A stretch of DNA of 64,000 nt, from contig JAJRQF010000132.1 of NCBI GenBank assembly GCA_024280375.1, forward strand, positions 25,722-89,721. Reading direction: 5' to 3'. Origin of the DNA: Alphaproteobacteria bacterium. Its GTDB lineage: Bacteria > Pseudomonadota > Alphaproteobacteria > Rhizobiales > Rhizobiaceae. The translations under genes were made by a program, and so were the position numbers. Positions within the stretch are counted from its first letter, which is position 1. Every line of letters begins with the position of its first letter. Shown one piece after another: positions 9,312-19,286 of the stretch. The notes under the pieces were generated by a model. That model searched no databases. It had not been told where the DNA came from and was given only the letters and a program-made list of their open reading frames with translations.

Positions 9312-12300
9312 ATGATGAATTCCAGGCAAATTGTTTCGCGTCGCCTAGTCCCTCAGTCCTATGTTTTGAAGGCGGGTCTGTTTTTGCCCGCTTGTTTGTT
9401 CTTTGCCAGTCCCGCCTACGCCATCCCCTCGCCCGAACTGGTGATAGGTTCGCTTTCCAGCGTATCACAATTACTGGCAATTGGATCTGCCATGCTGGGT
9501 GGCGGTGCTGCTGCGATTGGCATTCGGGCGGGTGCGAACAATGCGCGCTATGGCAAGCGTATTTTCCGTCTGGCAATGGCCTTGCTGTTGGTATCGCTCA
9601 CATCAATTGGTATCAATATTTATCAATATAGCACCAGCAACAATGCTGAACTGGCCCGCCTTCAGGCAACGCTCACCCGTCCGGCCCGCGCAAAGGGTGC
9701 AAAAATACTCGACAAGAACCTTAAGGTGACATCCTTTGACAAGCAGGCAAGCCATCCGCTCGGGATCTCAACTAACGACGCGGCAAAACTTCTGAAACAA
9801 AGCCAGAATGGCACCCGCTCAGATGTATTGTTTATTGATGTGCGTGAAAGCGGTGAAAATGAAATGGGCACCCTGCCCGGCACCAAACATATTCGTTTCC
9901 CGGACATTGCAACTTCAGGCATAGATTTCACCGGTAAGAAGGCAATTTTGATGTGCCATAACGGCAATAGAAGTTCTGAAACCTGCGAGAAACTTGCCAA
10001 GATCGGCATTGACTGCCGGTTCATCAAAGGTGGCATCGAGAAATGGATTGTTGAAGGACGTCCGTTTACCGACAAGAATGTGCGCTCGCTTTCAGACCTG
10101 CGCGCCATACCGGATTATCCGGGAAAGGATATTTTACTGACAACCGACAAGGTTCATGACCTCATTAAAGATGAAAACGTCCAGTTTATTGATGTGCGCT
10201 ACCCCGGAGAGTTTCAAAACAAGCATTTGCCAGGTGCGGTCAATATTCCGTTGAGGGCGACGCCAACATTTGAGTTAAACACGCTAATAAAAGGCCTACC
10301 GAAAAAGCCGATTGTTGCGGCCTGCTACGACCGTCGCGGTTGCTTTATCTCGCAAGTACTTGGGCTGGAACTAAGCCGTGCCGGCTATGACTTTCGTGGC
10401 CGCTATACCCTGCCCTGGGAATATTTTGAGGCGCCTGCCCCAAAACCCCATATTGCAGCATGGCTTGCCGGCCAACAGGCGGGCATCTGGCAAAAAGGTG
10501 TAAATGCACTTGCAGCTGTGCTTGGCAGGATTGCCGATCAAAGCAATATTATCATTGCCATTTTGGCATTGGCGGCATTTTCGCGAATTTTGGTGCTGCC
10601 GATATCAATCAAGGCAGAACGTGACCAAATGGTAATTACGGAAACAAAAGAGGAATTGGATGCACTAAAATCACGGTTGGAATTTGACCCCAAAAGAAAA
10701 GCCCGGGCCATCCAAGAATTTTACAAAACCCACGGCCTGACCCCATTGCGCAATATGCTGGCGCTGGCTTTTCTGCCTGTCATGATGCTGGGCCTTGCCT
10801 CTGTGCAATTGCTGGCGAGTAACAATCCGCAGGCTTTTTTGTGGGTCGCTGATCTTTCCAAACCCGATCCTGTATTCCTGTTTCCGGCAATTTTTGCCAT
10901 GCTTGGTTGCGCCTATATTCAGATCGCGGTTGCAAAAACGCCGCGCCAGACCTTGATTGGCTGGGTCATTGGCCTTCCATTATTTGTCGGGCTTGCGGCA
11001 ATTCTTAGTGCTGCCGGATCGCTATATTTGTCGGTCAGCATCGCGCTTTTACTGCTGCAACGGGCAGCACTTGGCGGAAATTTCTCCGCCTTGAAGAACA
11101 TGGGCGGGAATATCACGTCTGCACTCGATAAATGGCGGATGCGCGACGGGATAATTCCGCTTTCCCGTCATGAATTGTTGAACGAATGTGGTAATAAAAG
11201 TTATCGGCTCTCAAGGCTCATGGATGATGGAATTTCAGTTCCTGACGGTGTTGTTCTCAACCAGATATTTTTAAAAAGCTTCCTTCGCTCACCGGCAGCG
11301 ACGCGAAAACGGCTGCTCAACAGAATATGGAAAAGCGTTGCTGCAAATGAAGTCGCAGTGCGCAGTTCTGCCGGCGCAGAAGATGGTGACCACCAAAGCT
11401 TTGCCGGTGTTTTCGAGAGCCATCTCAACATTACCCGCGATACGCTGGAGGACGCAATTTTGTCGGTTGCCAACTCATTTGGTTCCAGCCGGGCCAGCGC
11501 CTATGGCAGCAATGATAACCTTTCGGCTGACGGCAATATTTTGGTTCAAAAAATGATTGATGCGGAATATGCGGGCGTATTATTCACCCGCGACCCGGAA
11601 GCCGCCGGCCAGATGATGCTGGAAATGGTCGAAGGCACTGCTGATGAATTGGTATCAGGAACGGTTGCGCCGGAACTGTTCCGGTTTGGGCGTTTTTCGC
11701 ACCAGATTGCTGGAGAGTTGGCCGCACCAATTGACCTCTCGCCACTTCTCAAAATTGGCGCCCGGGCAGAAGCCCTGTTTGGGGCACCGCAGGACATCGA
11801 ATGGACCTATATAAACGGTCAGTTCATAATTGTGCAAAGCCGCGATATCACCACGCTTGGCGGTGGGAGCGACAAGGAACAATTGCGGCAAAATGAATGG
11901 GAAAATCTTATCGCCCGTGCAAAGGATGCGGAAGTTGATGAGGTGTTATTTCGCCAGGATGAAATGTCGGAAGTATTACCCAGACCCACGCCAATTTCAC
12001 TCGATCTCATGCAAACATTATGGGCAAGCGGTGGCAGCGTTGATCATGCCTGTCGTCAGTTGGGGCTTTCATACGATATTGGTGAAAACGCTCCCTCACG
12101 GCTGGTCACCATTTTTGGCCGCCTTTATACGGATGCCCGGCTGGCGGCCCACCACCGGGTAGAAATTACTCGGGGAACGGCCAATAGACTGGCAAAGGAC
12201 AAGGGGAAAATCGCCGATAATTACAGTAAGAATATCTTGCCGGAATTTAATGACGAAATTTCTCTGCTTGAAAGTGCGAATTTTGATCTCCTCACTGAGG

Positions 12301-13388
12301 CGGATTTAATGCGGTTGTTTGCCCGTCAATGGCAAAACTTTATTCAAATCACCCATGTTGAAGTTGAAGTCATCAATATCGCGGCTTCATTTTTTGTCGA
12401 AAAAGCAACCAGCGAATTGAAGAACGCAGGCATAGATGCAGCGGGGCACCTGGCGATCACATCAGAAGCAGGCCCGGCAAAGGCATTGGCTGAAGCGCTG
12501 AAACTGAAAAAATCAGATCAAAAGAAACACCTGATTACTCAACTTGGCCACCGTGCGCCATTTGATTATGAGCTTTCAGAGCCGCGGTTTCAGGAACAGC
12601 CGGGGCGTTTAAGTGATATGCTCAAAATGGGCACATCAAATACGCCTCAAGGGATTGGCAAAAATTCTGAGTTGCCAGATGCATTGAAAAAACCGGTTGA
12701 ACAGGCCAAATTGTATCAAACCCTGAAAGAGGATGCGAAACATCAATCCTTGCGTCATCTGGCTATCATTCGGAACCTGCTCACGGCTATCGACCGTCGG
12801 TACAATATGGCGGGTCTTTGTTTCTATCTTGAATTTGACGAAATTATCTCGCTTGAAAGCGTTGAATTGAGCGCGCTGCTGGAAACCGCATCATCGCGCA
12901 AAAACACCATAGATGAGCTGCTTAAAATGCCGCCTCCCCCTTCGAGCATGGATATATGCGCGCTTGAAATTGCCACGTCGGCAAAGAGTATGGCCAATAG
13001 CGGTGGAAACCTTGCCAACGGACCTCTGAGCGGCACACGTGTTGCCGGTAGCGATATCGCGGAGGGCAATGCATTTGTAGCCAGTATTGAGCAGGCCGAA
13101 TTGGGGGCGGACCTTACTTCGTTTGAAGATGGCGACATTCTCGTTTGTTCAATGGTGCACCCAAATTGGCTGCCCTACATATTGCGCGCCGGTGGCGTGG
13201 TTTGCGATGTGGGTGGATGGTTGAGCCACATCGCGATTGTTGCCCGTGAGCACAATATTCCAATGATTGTTGGCGTCACGGCCTATGCAAGCATTAAAAA
13301 TGGCGACCTGCTGACATTGGATCAAGATGGCAATATCAGCAGAGCGGAAGAAGGCTCTTTGGTTTTAATTGCCGGTGCGGCGGAGTAA
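9312..13388 (+). CDS. Fusion protein: signal/TM - two rhodanese domains - YidC/Oxa1-like domain - dikinase-type phosphotransferase
   Basis: One uninterrupted 1358-residue reading frame. The N-terminus has a signal-like segment ending SPAYA (about 38) and two hydrophobic stretches (about 45-70, 78-102). Rhodanese domain 1 (about 150-255) has DVRESGE and an active loop CHNGNR with C215. Rhodanese domain 2 (about 270-375) has DVRYPGEF and C338 in CYDRRGC. A YidC/Oxa1-like region (about 380-600) has FSRILVLPISIKAE, with R425 where the insertase groove arginine sits, a charged loop, then KTHGLTPLRNM and more helices. A PEP-synthase/PPDK-type ATP domain (about 615-850) has AVRSSAGAED and EYAGVLFTRDP. 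A helical domain of about 400 residues follows, then a swivelling His domain with GGWLSHIAIVARE (H1306). There is no PEP/pyruvate barrel. The ATP - helical - His order is that of rifampin-phosphotransferase-like enzymes. Acceptor substrate and overall role are unknown. Confidence 0.88.
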   Translation: MMNSRQIVSRRLVPQSYVLKAGLFLPACLFFASPAYAIPSPELVIGSLSSVSQLLAIGSAMLGGGAAAIGIRAGANNARYGKRIFRLAMALLLVSLTSIGINIYQYSTSNNAELARLQATLTRPARAKGAKILDKNLKVTSFDKQASHPLGISTNDAAKLLKQSQNGTRSDVLFIDVRESGENEMGTLPGTKHIRFPDIATSGIDFTGKKAILMCHNGNRSSETCEKLAKIGIDCRFIKGGIEKWIVEGRPFTDKNVRSLSDLRAIPDYPGKDILLTTDKVHDLIKDENVQFIDVRYPGEFQNKHLPGAVNIPLRATPTFELNTLIKGLPKKPIVAACYDRRGCFISQVLGLELSRAGYDFRGRYTLPWEYFEAPAPKPHIAAWLAGQQAGIWQKGVNALAAVLGRIADQSNIIIAILALAAFSRILVLPISIKAERDQMVITETKEELDALKSRLEFDPKRKARAIQEFYKTHGLTPLRNMLALAFLPVMMLGLASVQLLASNNPQAFLWVADLSKPDPVFLFPAIFAMLGCAYIQIAVAKTPRQTLIGWVIGLPLFVGLAAILSAAGSLYLSVSIALLLLQRAALGGNFSALKNMGGNITSALDKWRMRDGIIPLSRHELLNECGNKSYRLSRLMDDGISVPDGVVLNQIFLKSFLRSPAATRKRLLNRIWKSVAANEVAVRSSAGAEDGDHQSFAGVFESHLNITRDTLEDAILSVANSFGSSRASAYGSNDNLSADGNILVQKMIDAEYAGVLFTRDPEAAGQMMLEMVEGTADELVSGTVAPELFRFGRFSHQIAGELAAPIDLSPLLKIGARAEALFGAPQDIEWTYINGQFIIVQSRDITTLGGGSDKEQLRQNEWENLIARAKDAEVDEVLFRQDEMSEVLPRPTPISLDLMQTLWASGGSVDHACRQLGLSYDIGENAPSRLVTIFGRLYTDARLAAHHRVEITRGTANRLAKDKGKIADNYSKNILPEFNDEISLLESANFDLLTEADLMRLFARQWQNFIQITHVEVEVINIAASFFVEKATSELKNAGIDAAGHLAITSEAGPAKALAEALKLKKSDQKKHLITQLGHRAPFDYELSEPRFQEQPGRLSDMLKMGTSNTPQGIGKNSELPDALKKPVEQAKLYQTLKEDAKHQSLRHLAIIRNLLTAIDRRYNMAGLCFYLEFDEIISLESVELSALLETASSRKNTIDELLKMPPPPSSMDICALEIATSAKSMANSGGNLANGPLSGTRVAGSDIAEGNAFVASIEQAELGADLTSFEDGDILVCSMVHPNWLPYILRAGGVVCDVGGWLSHIAIVAREHNIPMIVGVTAYASIKNGDLLTLDQDGNISRAEEGSLVLIAGAAE

Positions 13389-13407
13389 AACCCGCCGCCT
13401 GCGGAAT

Positions 13408-16140
13408 TTATGCGGCTTCAGCAAATTCATTGATCAATGAGCGGGTGTCAGCAAAAACTTCATCAAACTTGCTGACACCGGCGTTTGAACTATCCGAGTT
13501 TTGCTCAATATCGAGTTTCATTTGCTCACATAAATCCACTAAACCGGTTGCGCCCAGGTTTGAGGCGCAGCCCTTGATTAAATGCAATATTTTCTTGATC
13601 TCGTCAGGCTCGCCGGTATTAACCGCTGAATTTAATAGAATCAGAGCATTTTCAACATCTTTATAGAACTCGACTAAAATTTCCTGGAAGACATCGATGC
13701 CAAAATCTTCGATCATTTCTTTCAATCGGTCGTGATCCAGCAGGTCACTCAATCGTCTGGCCGGTAGGTCTTCATTGCCAGTGACGCTTTGCAATTGTAG
13801 ATCATCATCCAACGATACCACATTTGCAGAAATATGCTCGATGACCGGCGGATCAGTCTCAACAATTGCACGCGGTATTTGCCGACCCCATTTTGCAATC
13901 ATTTCCAACAGGTTTGCCTTTACAATTGGCTTTACCAGATAGTCATCCATACCGGCAGAAATACAGCGCTCCCGGTCCCCCGGCATCGCATTCGCCGTTA
14001 AAGCAACAATCGGACAACGGTGCCTTTTTTGCCCTTCCTCGAATATCCTGATTATCTGGGTCGCTTCCATACCGTCCATTTCGGGCATGGAGATATCCAT
14101 TAAAATCATATCCGGATCAAATTCTGCGAGATTTTCTACTGCTTCAACGCCATTTTCCGCGATCAACAATTCAATATTTTCTGAATTCAACATGCTTTTC
14201 AAAACCAGCTGATTGGTTTTGTTGTCTTCAGCAACCAGAATTTTGATTGCAGCGTCAGTATCAGAAACAATCGGGTTGCTGGCGGCTTGCGGCTTAATCA
14301 CTTCCAGCATTGGCTGTTGAGAATGAACATGAAAAACGGACGCAAGAACATTGAATAACATTGATGCACGGACTGGCTTCAACAAAACATCATGGAACCC
14401 GATACTGCGCAATTGGCCAACCTCGTTTGATTGATCCACCGACGACAGCATGACAAGCGGGAGTTCATTTATTCCCGAGTTTCGCTTGATCTCTACTCCC
14501 AGTGCGCGGCCATCCATTTTTGGCATTTGAAAATCCAAAATTGCCAGATCAAACGGTCGGCCTTCTGAATATTCGCGCTCAAGCAGAGCCAAAGCCTCAT
14601 CACCGCTTTCCACCGCCACGGTATTAATATCCCAACTGGCAAGACGCTCGGTCAATATGATGCGGTTTACTGGCAAATCATCAACGATCAATACCCGCTT
14701 ACCCTGCATTTCAACATCGATAATAATTTCTTCCTTAGAAACGGTTTCATCGACCGGCAAATTGATAACAAAAGAAAATTTCGAACCCTTGTCTGGTTCA
14801 GACGTCACTGAAATCAGGCCGCCCATCAATTTGACCAGGCGCATGGAGATCGCAAGACCCAGCCCGGTGCCTTCAAATTTGCGGTTTGATGCGCCGTCGA
14901 CCTGTTCGAACTCGCTGAAAATACTGGAAATCTTGTCCTCTGGAATCCCGATCCCTGTATCAATTACCGAGAATGTTATGGTCGCAATATTATCGGAGAC
15001 AACCCCTCCAACATCAATTTCCACATGCCCGTCCAACGTAAATTTAACCGCATTGCCGACAAGATTGGTCATGATTTGGCGAATACGCCCGACATCACCA
15101 TTAAACCCGATCGGCAAATCAAGCCCGTATCGCATGGTAATTTCCACATCTTTTTGGTGCGCCCGCGAAGACATTAAAACAACCACGTCTTCAATCGCCC
15201 GGCGAAGGTCGAAGGCGGTTGGAACAAGTTCCAGTTTGCCGGCCTCAATCTTGGAAAAATCAAGAATATCATTGATGATAATCAGCAGTGCTGATCCGGA
15301 TTTGGAAATGGTTTCCGCATAGCATTGTTGATCGCGGTCAAGGGTTGTTTCAAGCAAAAGCTCGGCCATGCCGATAACACCGTTCATTGGTGTGCGAATT
15401 TCATGACTCATATTGGCCAGGAATTCAGACTTTGACCGGCTTGCAGAATCAGATGCGCGGCGCGCTTCCTCTAACTCTTTTTCCCTCTTTTCTTGCTGAC
15501 TGAGTACATTCTCGAGCATATCAACCGAGCTCGCCAACGCATGGAATTCAAGCGCTGCGTGTTTGGGCAATTTGATAACTTTTCCGCCGGAACGCCGCGC
15601 CGTACCAAGCATGCGATGATGTACGCTGGTTAGCGGTTTCACCACAATATTGGAAATGAGCAGGTAAAACAGCATTGACAACAGCGCCAATACACCAACC
15701 GCATAGACCCGGGCCTGATGGACGCTTTCCTCGATTACCTTGGCATTTCCGGCCGTTAGCCAGGTCACTTTCATGCGACCAAAAATTTCGCCCTCAAATT
15801 CGATATCCTGCTGATATTCGATCTGTGAATTCGAATTCAAGATCAGTGAATTTGGCCACCTGCCAATATTTTTACCGCTTTCATCCTGAACCTCTATTGA
15901 ACTCAGTGATGGAATACGCTCAACCGCTTCCCTGATTGATGTTTCAATTATCGGTATATCTTCAGAGATAATCGCCTCAAGGGTCAGACCTGATAAAAGG
16001 GAGATAATCTGAATGGTTTGTTCTGACAATTTATCCTTTAGCCGCTGTTCTTCCAGAACCCGCACGGCTTCGCCGGAAAGACCGCCGACAAATGCAACGA
16101 TTAGGATCATTGCGGCCAGTATTTGAGTGGATAAACGCAT
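13408..16140 (-). CDS. Hybrid sensor histidine kinase with two receivers and Hpt domain
   Basis: A 910-residue membrane kinase. TM1 (about 8-25) and TM2 (about 146-168) flank a periplasmic sensor of about 120 residues, followed by a HAMP-like linker and coiled coil. The HisKA domain has SHEIRTPMNG (His near 246), and HATPase has N and G boxes (GTGLGLAISM). Receiver 1 (about 480-600) has LDFQMPKMDG. Receiver 2 (about 630-745) has MDISMPEMDG. A C-terminal Hpt (about 815-905) has HLIKGCASNLGA, with the phosphorelay His near 853. It lies 121 bases downstream of a periplasmic PhnD-like gene on the same strand, its probable sensing partner. No DNA-binding response regulator is adjacent, so the final output is unknown. 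Confidence 0.92.
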   Translation of the reverse strand: MRLSTQILAAMILIVAFVGGLSGEAVRVLEEQRLKDKLSEQTIQIISLLSGLTLEAIISEDIPIIETSIREAVERIPSLSSIEVQDESGKNIGRWPNSLILNSNSQIEYQQDIEFEGEIFGRMKVTWLTAGNAKVIEESVHQARVYAVGVLALLSMLFYLLISNIVVKPLTSVHHRMLGTARRSGGKVIKLPKHAALEFHALASSVDMLENVLSQQEKREKELEEARRASDSASRSKSEFLANMSHEIRTPMNGVIGMAELLLETTLDRDQQCYAETISKSGSALLIIINDILDFSKIEAGKLELVPTAFDLRRAIEDVVVLMSSRAHQKDVEITMRYGLDLPIGFNGDVGRIRQIMTNLVGNAVKFTLDGHVEIDVGGVVSDNIATITFSVIDTGIGIPEDKISSIFSEFEQVDGASNRKFEGTGLGLAISMRLVKLMGGLISVTSEPDKGSKFSFVINLPVDETVSKEEIIIDVEMQGKRVLIVDDLPVNRIILTERLASWDINTVAVESGDEALALLEREYSEGRPFDLAILDFQMPKMDGRALGVEIKRNSGINELPLVMLSSVDQSNEVGQLRSIGFHDVLLKPVRASMLFNVLASVFHVHSQQPMLEVIKPQAASNPIVSDTDAAIKILVAEDNKTNQLVLKSMLNSENIELLIAENGVEAVENLAEFDPDMILMDISMPEMDGMEATQIIRIFEEGQKRHRCPIVALTANAMPGDRERCISAGMDDYLVKPIVKANLLEMIAKWGRQIPRAIVETDPPVIEHISANVVSLDDDLQLQSVTGNEDLPARRLSDLLDHDRLKEMIEDFGIDVFQEILVEFYKDVENALILLNSAVNTGEPDEIKKILHLIKGCASNLGATGLVDLCEQMKLDIEQNSDSSNAGVSKFDEVFADTRSLINEFAEAA

Positions 16141-16261
16141 GAAAATTTATTCCTGATTAATATTGATTGCGCGCAAATAAAATTAACAAAGTTGAGTAAC
16201 TATCTGCAAATAAGCATGATTTACGTTTTAGTGAGCAGGCAGCCGGGCCAGTGAAAATTAC

Positions 16262-17155
16262 TTACCCTGCAAACTGCTCGCTCTTTTTCATGGCCTTGCG
16301 AATAACATCATAGTCAGCATCGCTGCCGCCCAAAAACCCGGATTTTTTTATGGCTTTAAGGGCCTTGGGGTCCTTTAATTCAAGCAATGCAACTCTAAGG
16401 GCCTTCATAATCCGCGCGTCCAAACCTGCACGCGCGATCCACGGCTTTGTCACATTATCAAACCGGTATAGCTCCCGGATTGCCACATTCTTTTTCTTCA
16501 GTTTTTTAAATGTCGAGAGTTTCAGCGCACCGGCATCAAACTCTTTATTGCCGACCGCGGTTCCAACCCGGTCGTGGCGCCCAAGAAAATCGTAGCGCTT
16601 TAACTGGTCACCCTTAATGCCCGCTTCGAGCAGCTGACTTTGGGCCAAATATCGTCCAATTGTGGAAAGCTCATTACCAAATGCAAAGCTTTTTCCAATC
16701 AGGTCGGGCAATGTGCGTATATCGCTATCATTTTGAACGCAAATAACCCCGTGGAAAGTTTTTTTGCCTTTGACAGCTTCCATCGCCAATATCTCAATAT
16801 CGGCAGACTTTTCTTTTGCCAACACATAGGACGCAGGTCCAAAGCGCGCAAAATCGACCTTTCCGTTGACCAATTGGGAAATTCCCTTTTGATAGTCTTT
16901 GGCAATCTGGGTAGAAATACTTACGGGTTCACCAAATTCAACGCTTAGGATTCTTTCCAAGCTTTTCAAAACGGGCTTGAGTTTGCGCACCGTATCCGTT
17001 GGCTTATCGGCGGTATAGGTGCCAAAAACCAGCTTGATTTCGGCTTGCGCTGGAAATATTGTGGTGGAAATCGCTGCAAGGGTAGCAAGGGCGGCCAACA
17101 TGCCTTTGGCGCGTCGACGAGGGTTACTTTTTTTGAAGACTGAATTGTGTTTCAT
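16262..17155 (-). CDS. PhnD-like periplasmic substrate-binding protein
   Basis: A 297-residue protein with a twin-basic start (RRRAKGMLAALATLAAIST) and cleavage after FPAQA. The body is the PF12974 periplasmic-binding fold: VFGTYTADKPTDTVRKLKP, GKVDFARFGPASYVL, KSFAFGNELSTIGRYLAQS, and GNKEFDAGALKLSTF. No ABC permease or ATPase genes are nearby. The gene directly precedes a hybrid histidine kinase on the same strand, so I infer that it presents a small ligand to the kinase rather than feeding a transporter. Ligand unknown; an oxyanion is possible from the family. Confidence 0.85.
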   Translation of the reverse strand: MKHNSVFKKSNPRRRAKGMLAALATLAAISTTIFPAQAEIKLVFGTYTADKPTDTVRKLKPVLKSLERILSVEFGEPVSISTQIAKDYQKGISQLVNGKVDFARFGPASYVLAKEKSADIEILAMEAVKGKKTFHGVICVQNDSDIRTLPDLIGKSFAFGNELSTIGRYLAQSQLLEAGIKGDQLKRYDFLGRHDRVGTAVGNKEFDAGALKLSTFKKLKKKNVAIRELYRFDNVTKPWIARAGLDARIMKALRVALLELKDPKALKAIKKSGFLGGSDADYDVIRKAMKKSEQFAG

Positions 17156-17281
17156 TATAATTCCTTAGCGGTCTCGAGGATGCAGCATTACATTGCACGG
17201 CTAAGGTTGTGTTTTATATTAATACCCTTATAAATTGATTAATGAATCGCGCACTACTTTTTGGAAGATGAATTTTCGCGT

Positions 17282-18235
17282 TTAAACGAACGCAAATACT
17301 GCAACGACCGTCCATAGGGAAACGCAGGAAATGCCAAAAATCTCCAGAGCGCGATCTATATCCGAGATAGTCAATTGCTGGCGTGCACCGGCATTTAAGT
17401 AAGGTTCTGCCGCACTTGTTTCACCGTAGGAGCGGGGTCCTCCAAGCGATATACCAAGGCTTGCGGCCATTGCAGCTTCGGGCCAACCGGCGTTGGGCGA
17501 ACGGTGCGTACCGGCAGTTTGCATGGTTTGACTAAGGGCCTTTTTGCCAAAGGTCCAACCGTGACGCACGGCGCTAGCAATTGAAATCAGGCCGGCGGAT
17601 ATTCGTGCTGCGGGCCAGTTTACCCAATCATCAAATAGCGCGGTTGCCCTGCCAAAACTTTCATATTTGCTGTTTTTATGGCCAATCATTGAATCTGCCG
17701 TATTGACCGCCTTATAGGCAATCAACCCCGGCAAGCCAAATAGCGCATACCAGAAGGCTGGCGCAACCACGCCGTCGGAAAAGTTCTCCGCAAGGCTTTC
17801 AATTGCAGCACGACAAACACCCGGTTCGTCCAGCTCATCAGTGTTTCGCCCAACAATTTGCGATACGGCCGCCCTGCCCGCTTCAATTCCGTCTGATCGT
17901 ATAGAGCTTGCTACAAACGCCACGTGATCTGCCAGGCTCTTCTGCGCCAGAAAGACCGCAACCAGGACTATTTCCAAAGCACCGCCAACGAAACCCAATT
18001 GATCAAGCATATTTGCAATCAGATAGCCTGTACCCAAAGCGACTGCGAGCAATATACCCAGCGCCACAACGCCGCGCTGCCGATTTGCGGCAACAGCCAA
18101 ATCAGGATTGTTCAATTGTCGATCAAGAAAACCGATAAAGTTGCCAATAATGACGATCGGGTGGGTTATCCGTTTCCAAATCCGTTCAGGATCACCGACA
18201 TACCAGTCGAGCAATAGCGCCAAAAACAAATACAT
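17282..18235 (-). CDS. cbiB: Adenosylcobinamide-phosphate synthase CbiB/CobD
   Basis: A 317-residue integral membrane protein that attaches aminopropanol phosphate (or its threonine-derived precursor) to adenosylcobyric acid. It shows the family start LLLDWYVGDPERIWKRITHP, the conserved SLAENFSDGVVAPAFWYALFG in pieces, KAVNTADSMIGHKN and SPNAGWPEAAMAASLGI. It is the last gene of the cobA-cobB-cobC-cbiB operon, 39 bases after cobC. Confidence 0.95.
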   Translation of the reverse strand: MYLFLALLLDWYVGDPERIWKRITHPIVIIGNFIGFLDRQLNNPDLAVAANRQRGVVALGILLAVALGTGYLIANMLDQLGFVGGALEIVLVAVFLAQKSLADHVAFVASSIRSDGIEAGRAAVSQIVGRNTDELDEPGVCRAAIESLAENFSDGVVAPAFWYALFGLPGLIAYKAVNTADSMIGHKNSKYESFGRATALFDDWVNWPAARISAGLISIASAVRHGWTFGKKALSQTMQTAGTHRSPNAGWPEAAMAASLGISLGGPRSYGETSAAEPYLNAGARQQLTISDIDRALEIFGISCVSLWTVVAVFAFV

Positions 18236-18274
18236 ATTACACGCGCGATCTCTGGCTAAAGTTACTCGTAATTC

Positions 18275-19273
18275 TCATTGCGCAAATTCCGCCAGCGCCC
18301 TGGTCAAACGGTTTAATGCAGGCTTTTTACCGGGAACACCAATCCGCAACCAATCTTCGCGACCGGGAAACGGCCTGGTCAATATCTGCTTCATTGCAAA
18401 ATGCTCAAACAATTTGGTTGCGTAATCATGGCGGATCAAAACGAACAGGTCGGTTGCGCCAACAATCTCAATATCAGCATCGGATAATTTCGCTTCAAAT
18501 GCTGTGCGATCAGCTTTCAGCCGTTTACGGGCCCGCTTTATCCATTTTATATTCTGCAGCGCATCACACCCGACAGCAATTGCCGGGCCGGATACAGCCC
18601 AGGGGCCAAGTTTTTCTTCCAATCGTTCAATCAGAGGTGAAGGGCCAAATGCGAACCCAAGGCGCGCACCGGCAAGGCCAAAAAACTTCCCAAAGGAACG
18701 CAGAACCAACAGGCCAGCCTGCCCCGTTTCAGCGATTACACTGGTGTCCTTCATTGTATCACAATACGCTTCATCGACGACCAACAGACCACCCCTTGCT
18801 GCCAACCGTTTGGCAATTTCAACCAATTGTGCCGGTTCAATCACACGCCCATCCGGGTTATTGGGATTGACCACTATCACAATCCGGGCAGTGGCTTCCG
18901 CACTTTCCAGGCCATCAGCAACCAAAACATCGTGTCCGGCCTGCTGCCAGCACAATCCGTGCTCCTGATAGGTAAATCCGGTTATGGCAACAGATTGCGG
19001 TTTAAATAATATTGGCAGGTTTTGAATAATCGCCTGAACACCTGCGCCGGCAGCGCATGCGGCAGTGATAGGTGCGCCATAGGCAGAACGGGCGCAATCT
19101 TTCAATGCGTCTATATTTTGATTCTGTGGCAATTGCTGCCAAAATTCAGGCGCAATATCCGAAACGGGATAGGGATTTGGGTTGATGCCGGTTGAAAGGT
19201 CGAGCCAATCATTCTTATCCCCACCAAATCTTGCGATGGCTTCATCCAGCCTGCCACCGTGCAAAATTGCCAT
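18275..19273 (-). CDS. cobC: Threonine-phosphate decarboxylase (CobC/CobD type)
   Basis: A 332-residue PLP-dependent class I/II aminotransferase-fold enzyme. It begins HGGRLDEAIARFGGDKNDWLDLSTGINPNP in overlapping pieces, the signature of CobC. VVNPNNPDGR, VVDEAYCD and RSFGKFFGLAGARLG (PLP lysine in SFGK) follow. It makes aminopropanol phosphate for the nucleotide loop of cobalamin, the substrate used by the CbiB encoded next. It lies 13 bases after cobB. The start ATG at 19273 places the HGG motif at residue 5. Confidence 0.93.
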   Translation of the reverse strand: MAILHGGRLDEAIARFGGDKNDWLDLSTGINPNPYPVSDIAPEFWQQLPQNQNIDALKDCARSAYGAPITAACAAGAGVQAIIQNLPILFKPQSVAITGFTYQEHGLCWQQAGHDVLVADGLESAEATARIVIVVNPNNPDGRVIEPAQLVEIAKRLAARGGLLVVDEAYCDTMKDTSVIAETGQAGLLVLRSFGKFFGLAGARLGFAFGPSPLIERLEEKLGPWAVSGPAIAVGCDALQNIKWIKRARKRLKADRTAFEAKLSDADIEIVGATDLFVLIRHDYATKLFEHFAMKQILTRPFPGREDWLRIGVPGKKPALNRLTRALAEFAQ

Positions 19274-19286
19274 TTGACTGCCCCTG

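Noticed and set aside
17156..17281. Possible cobalamin riboswitch upstream of the cob genes
   Set aside because: The interval is short, lies downstream of cbiB and not before the operon, and I saw no B12-box sequence.
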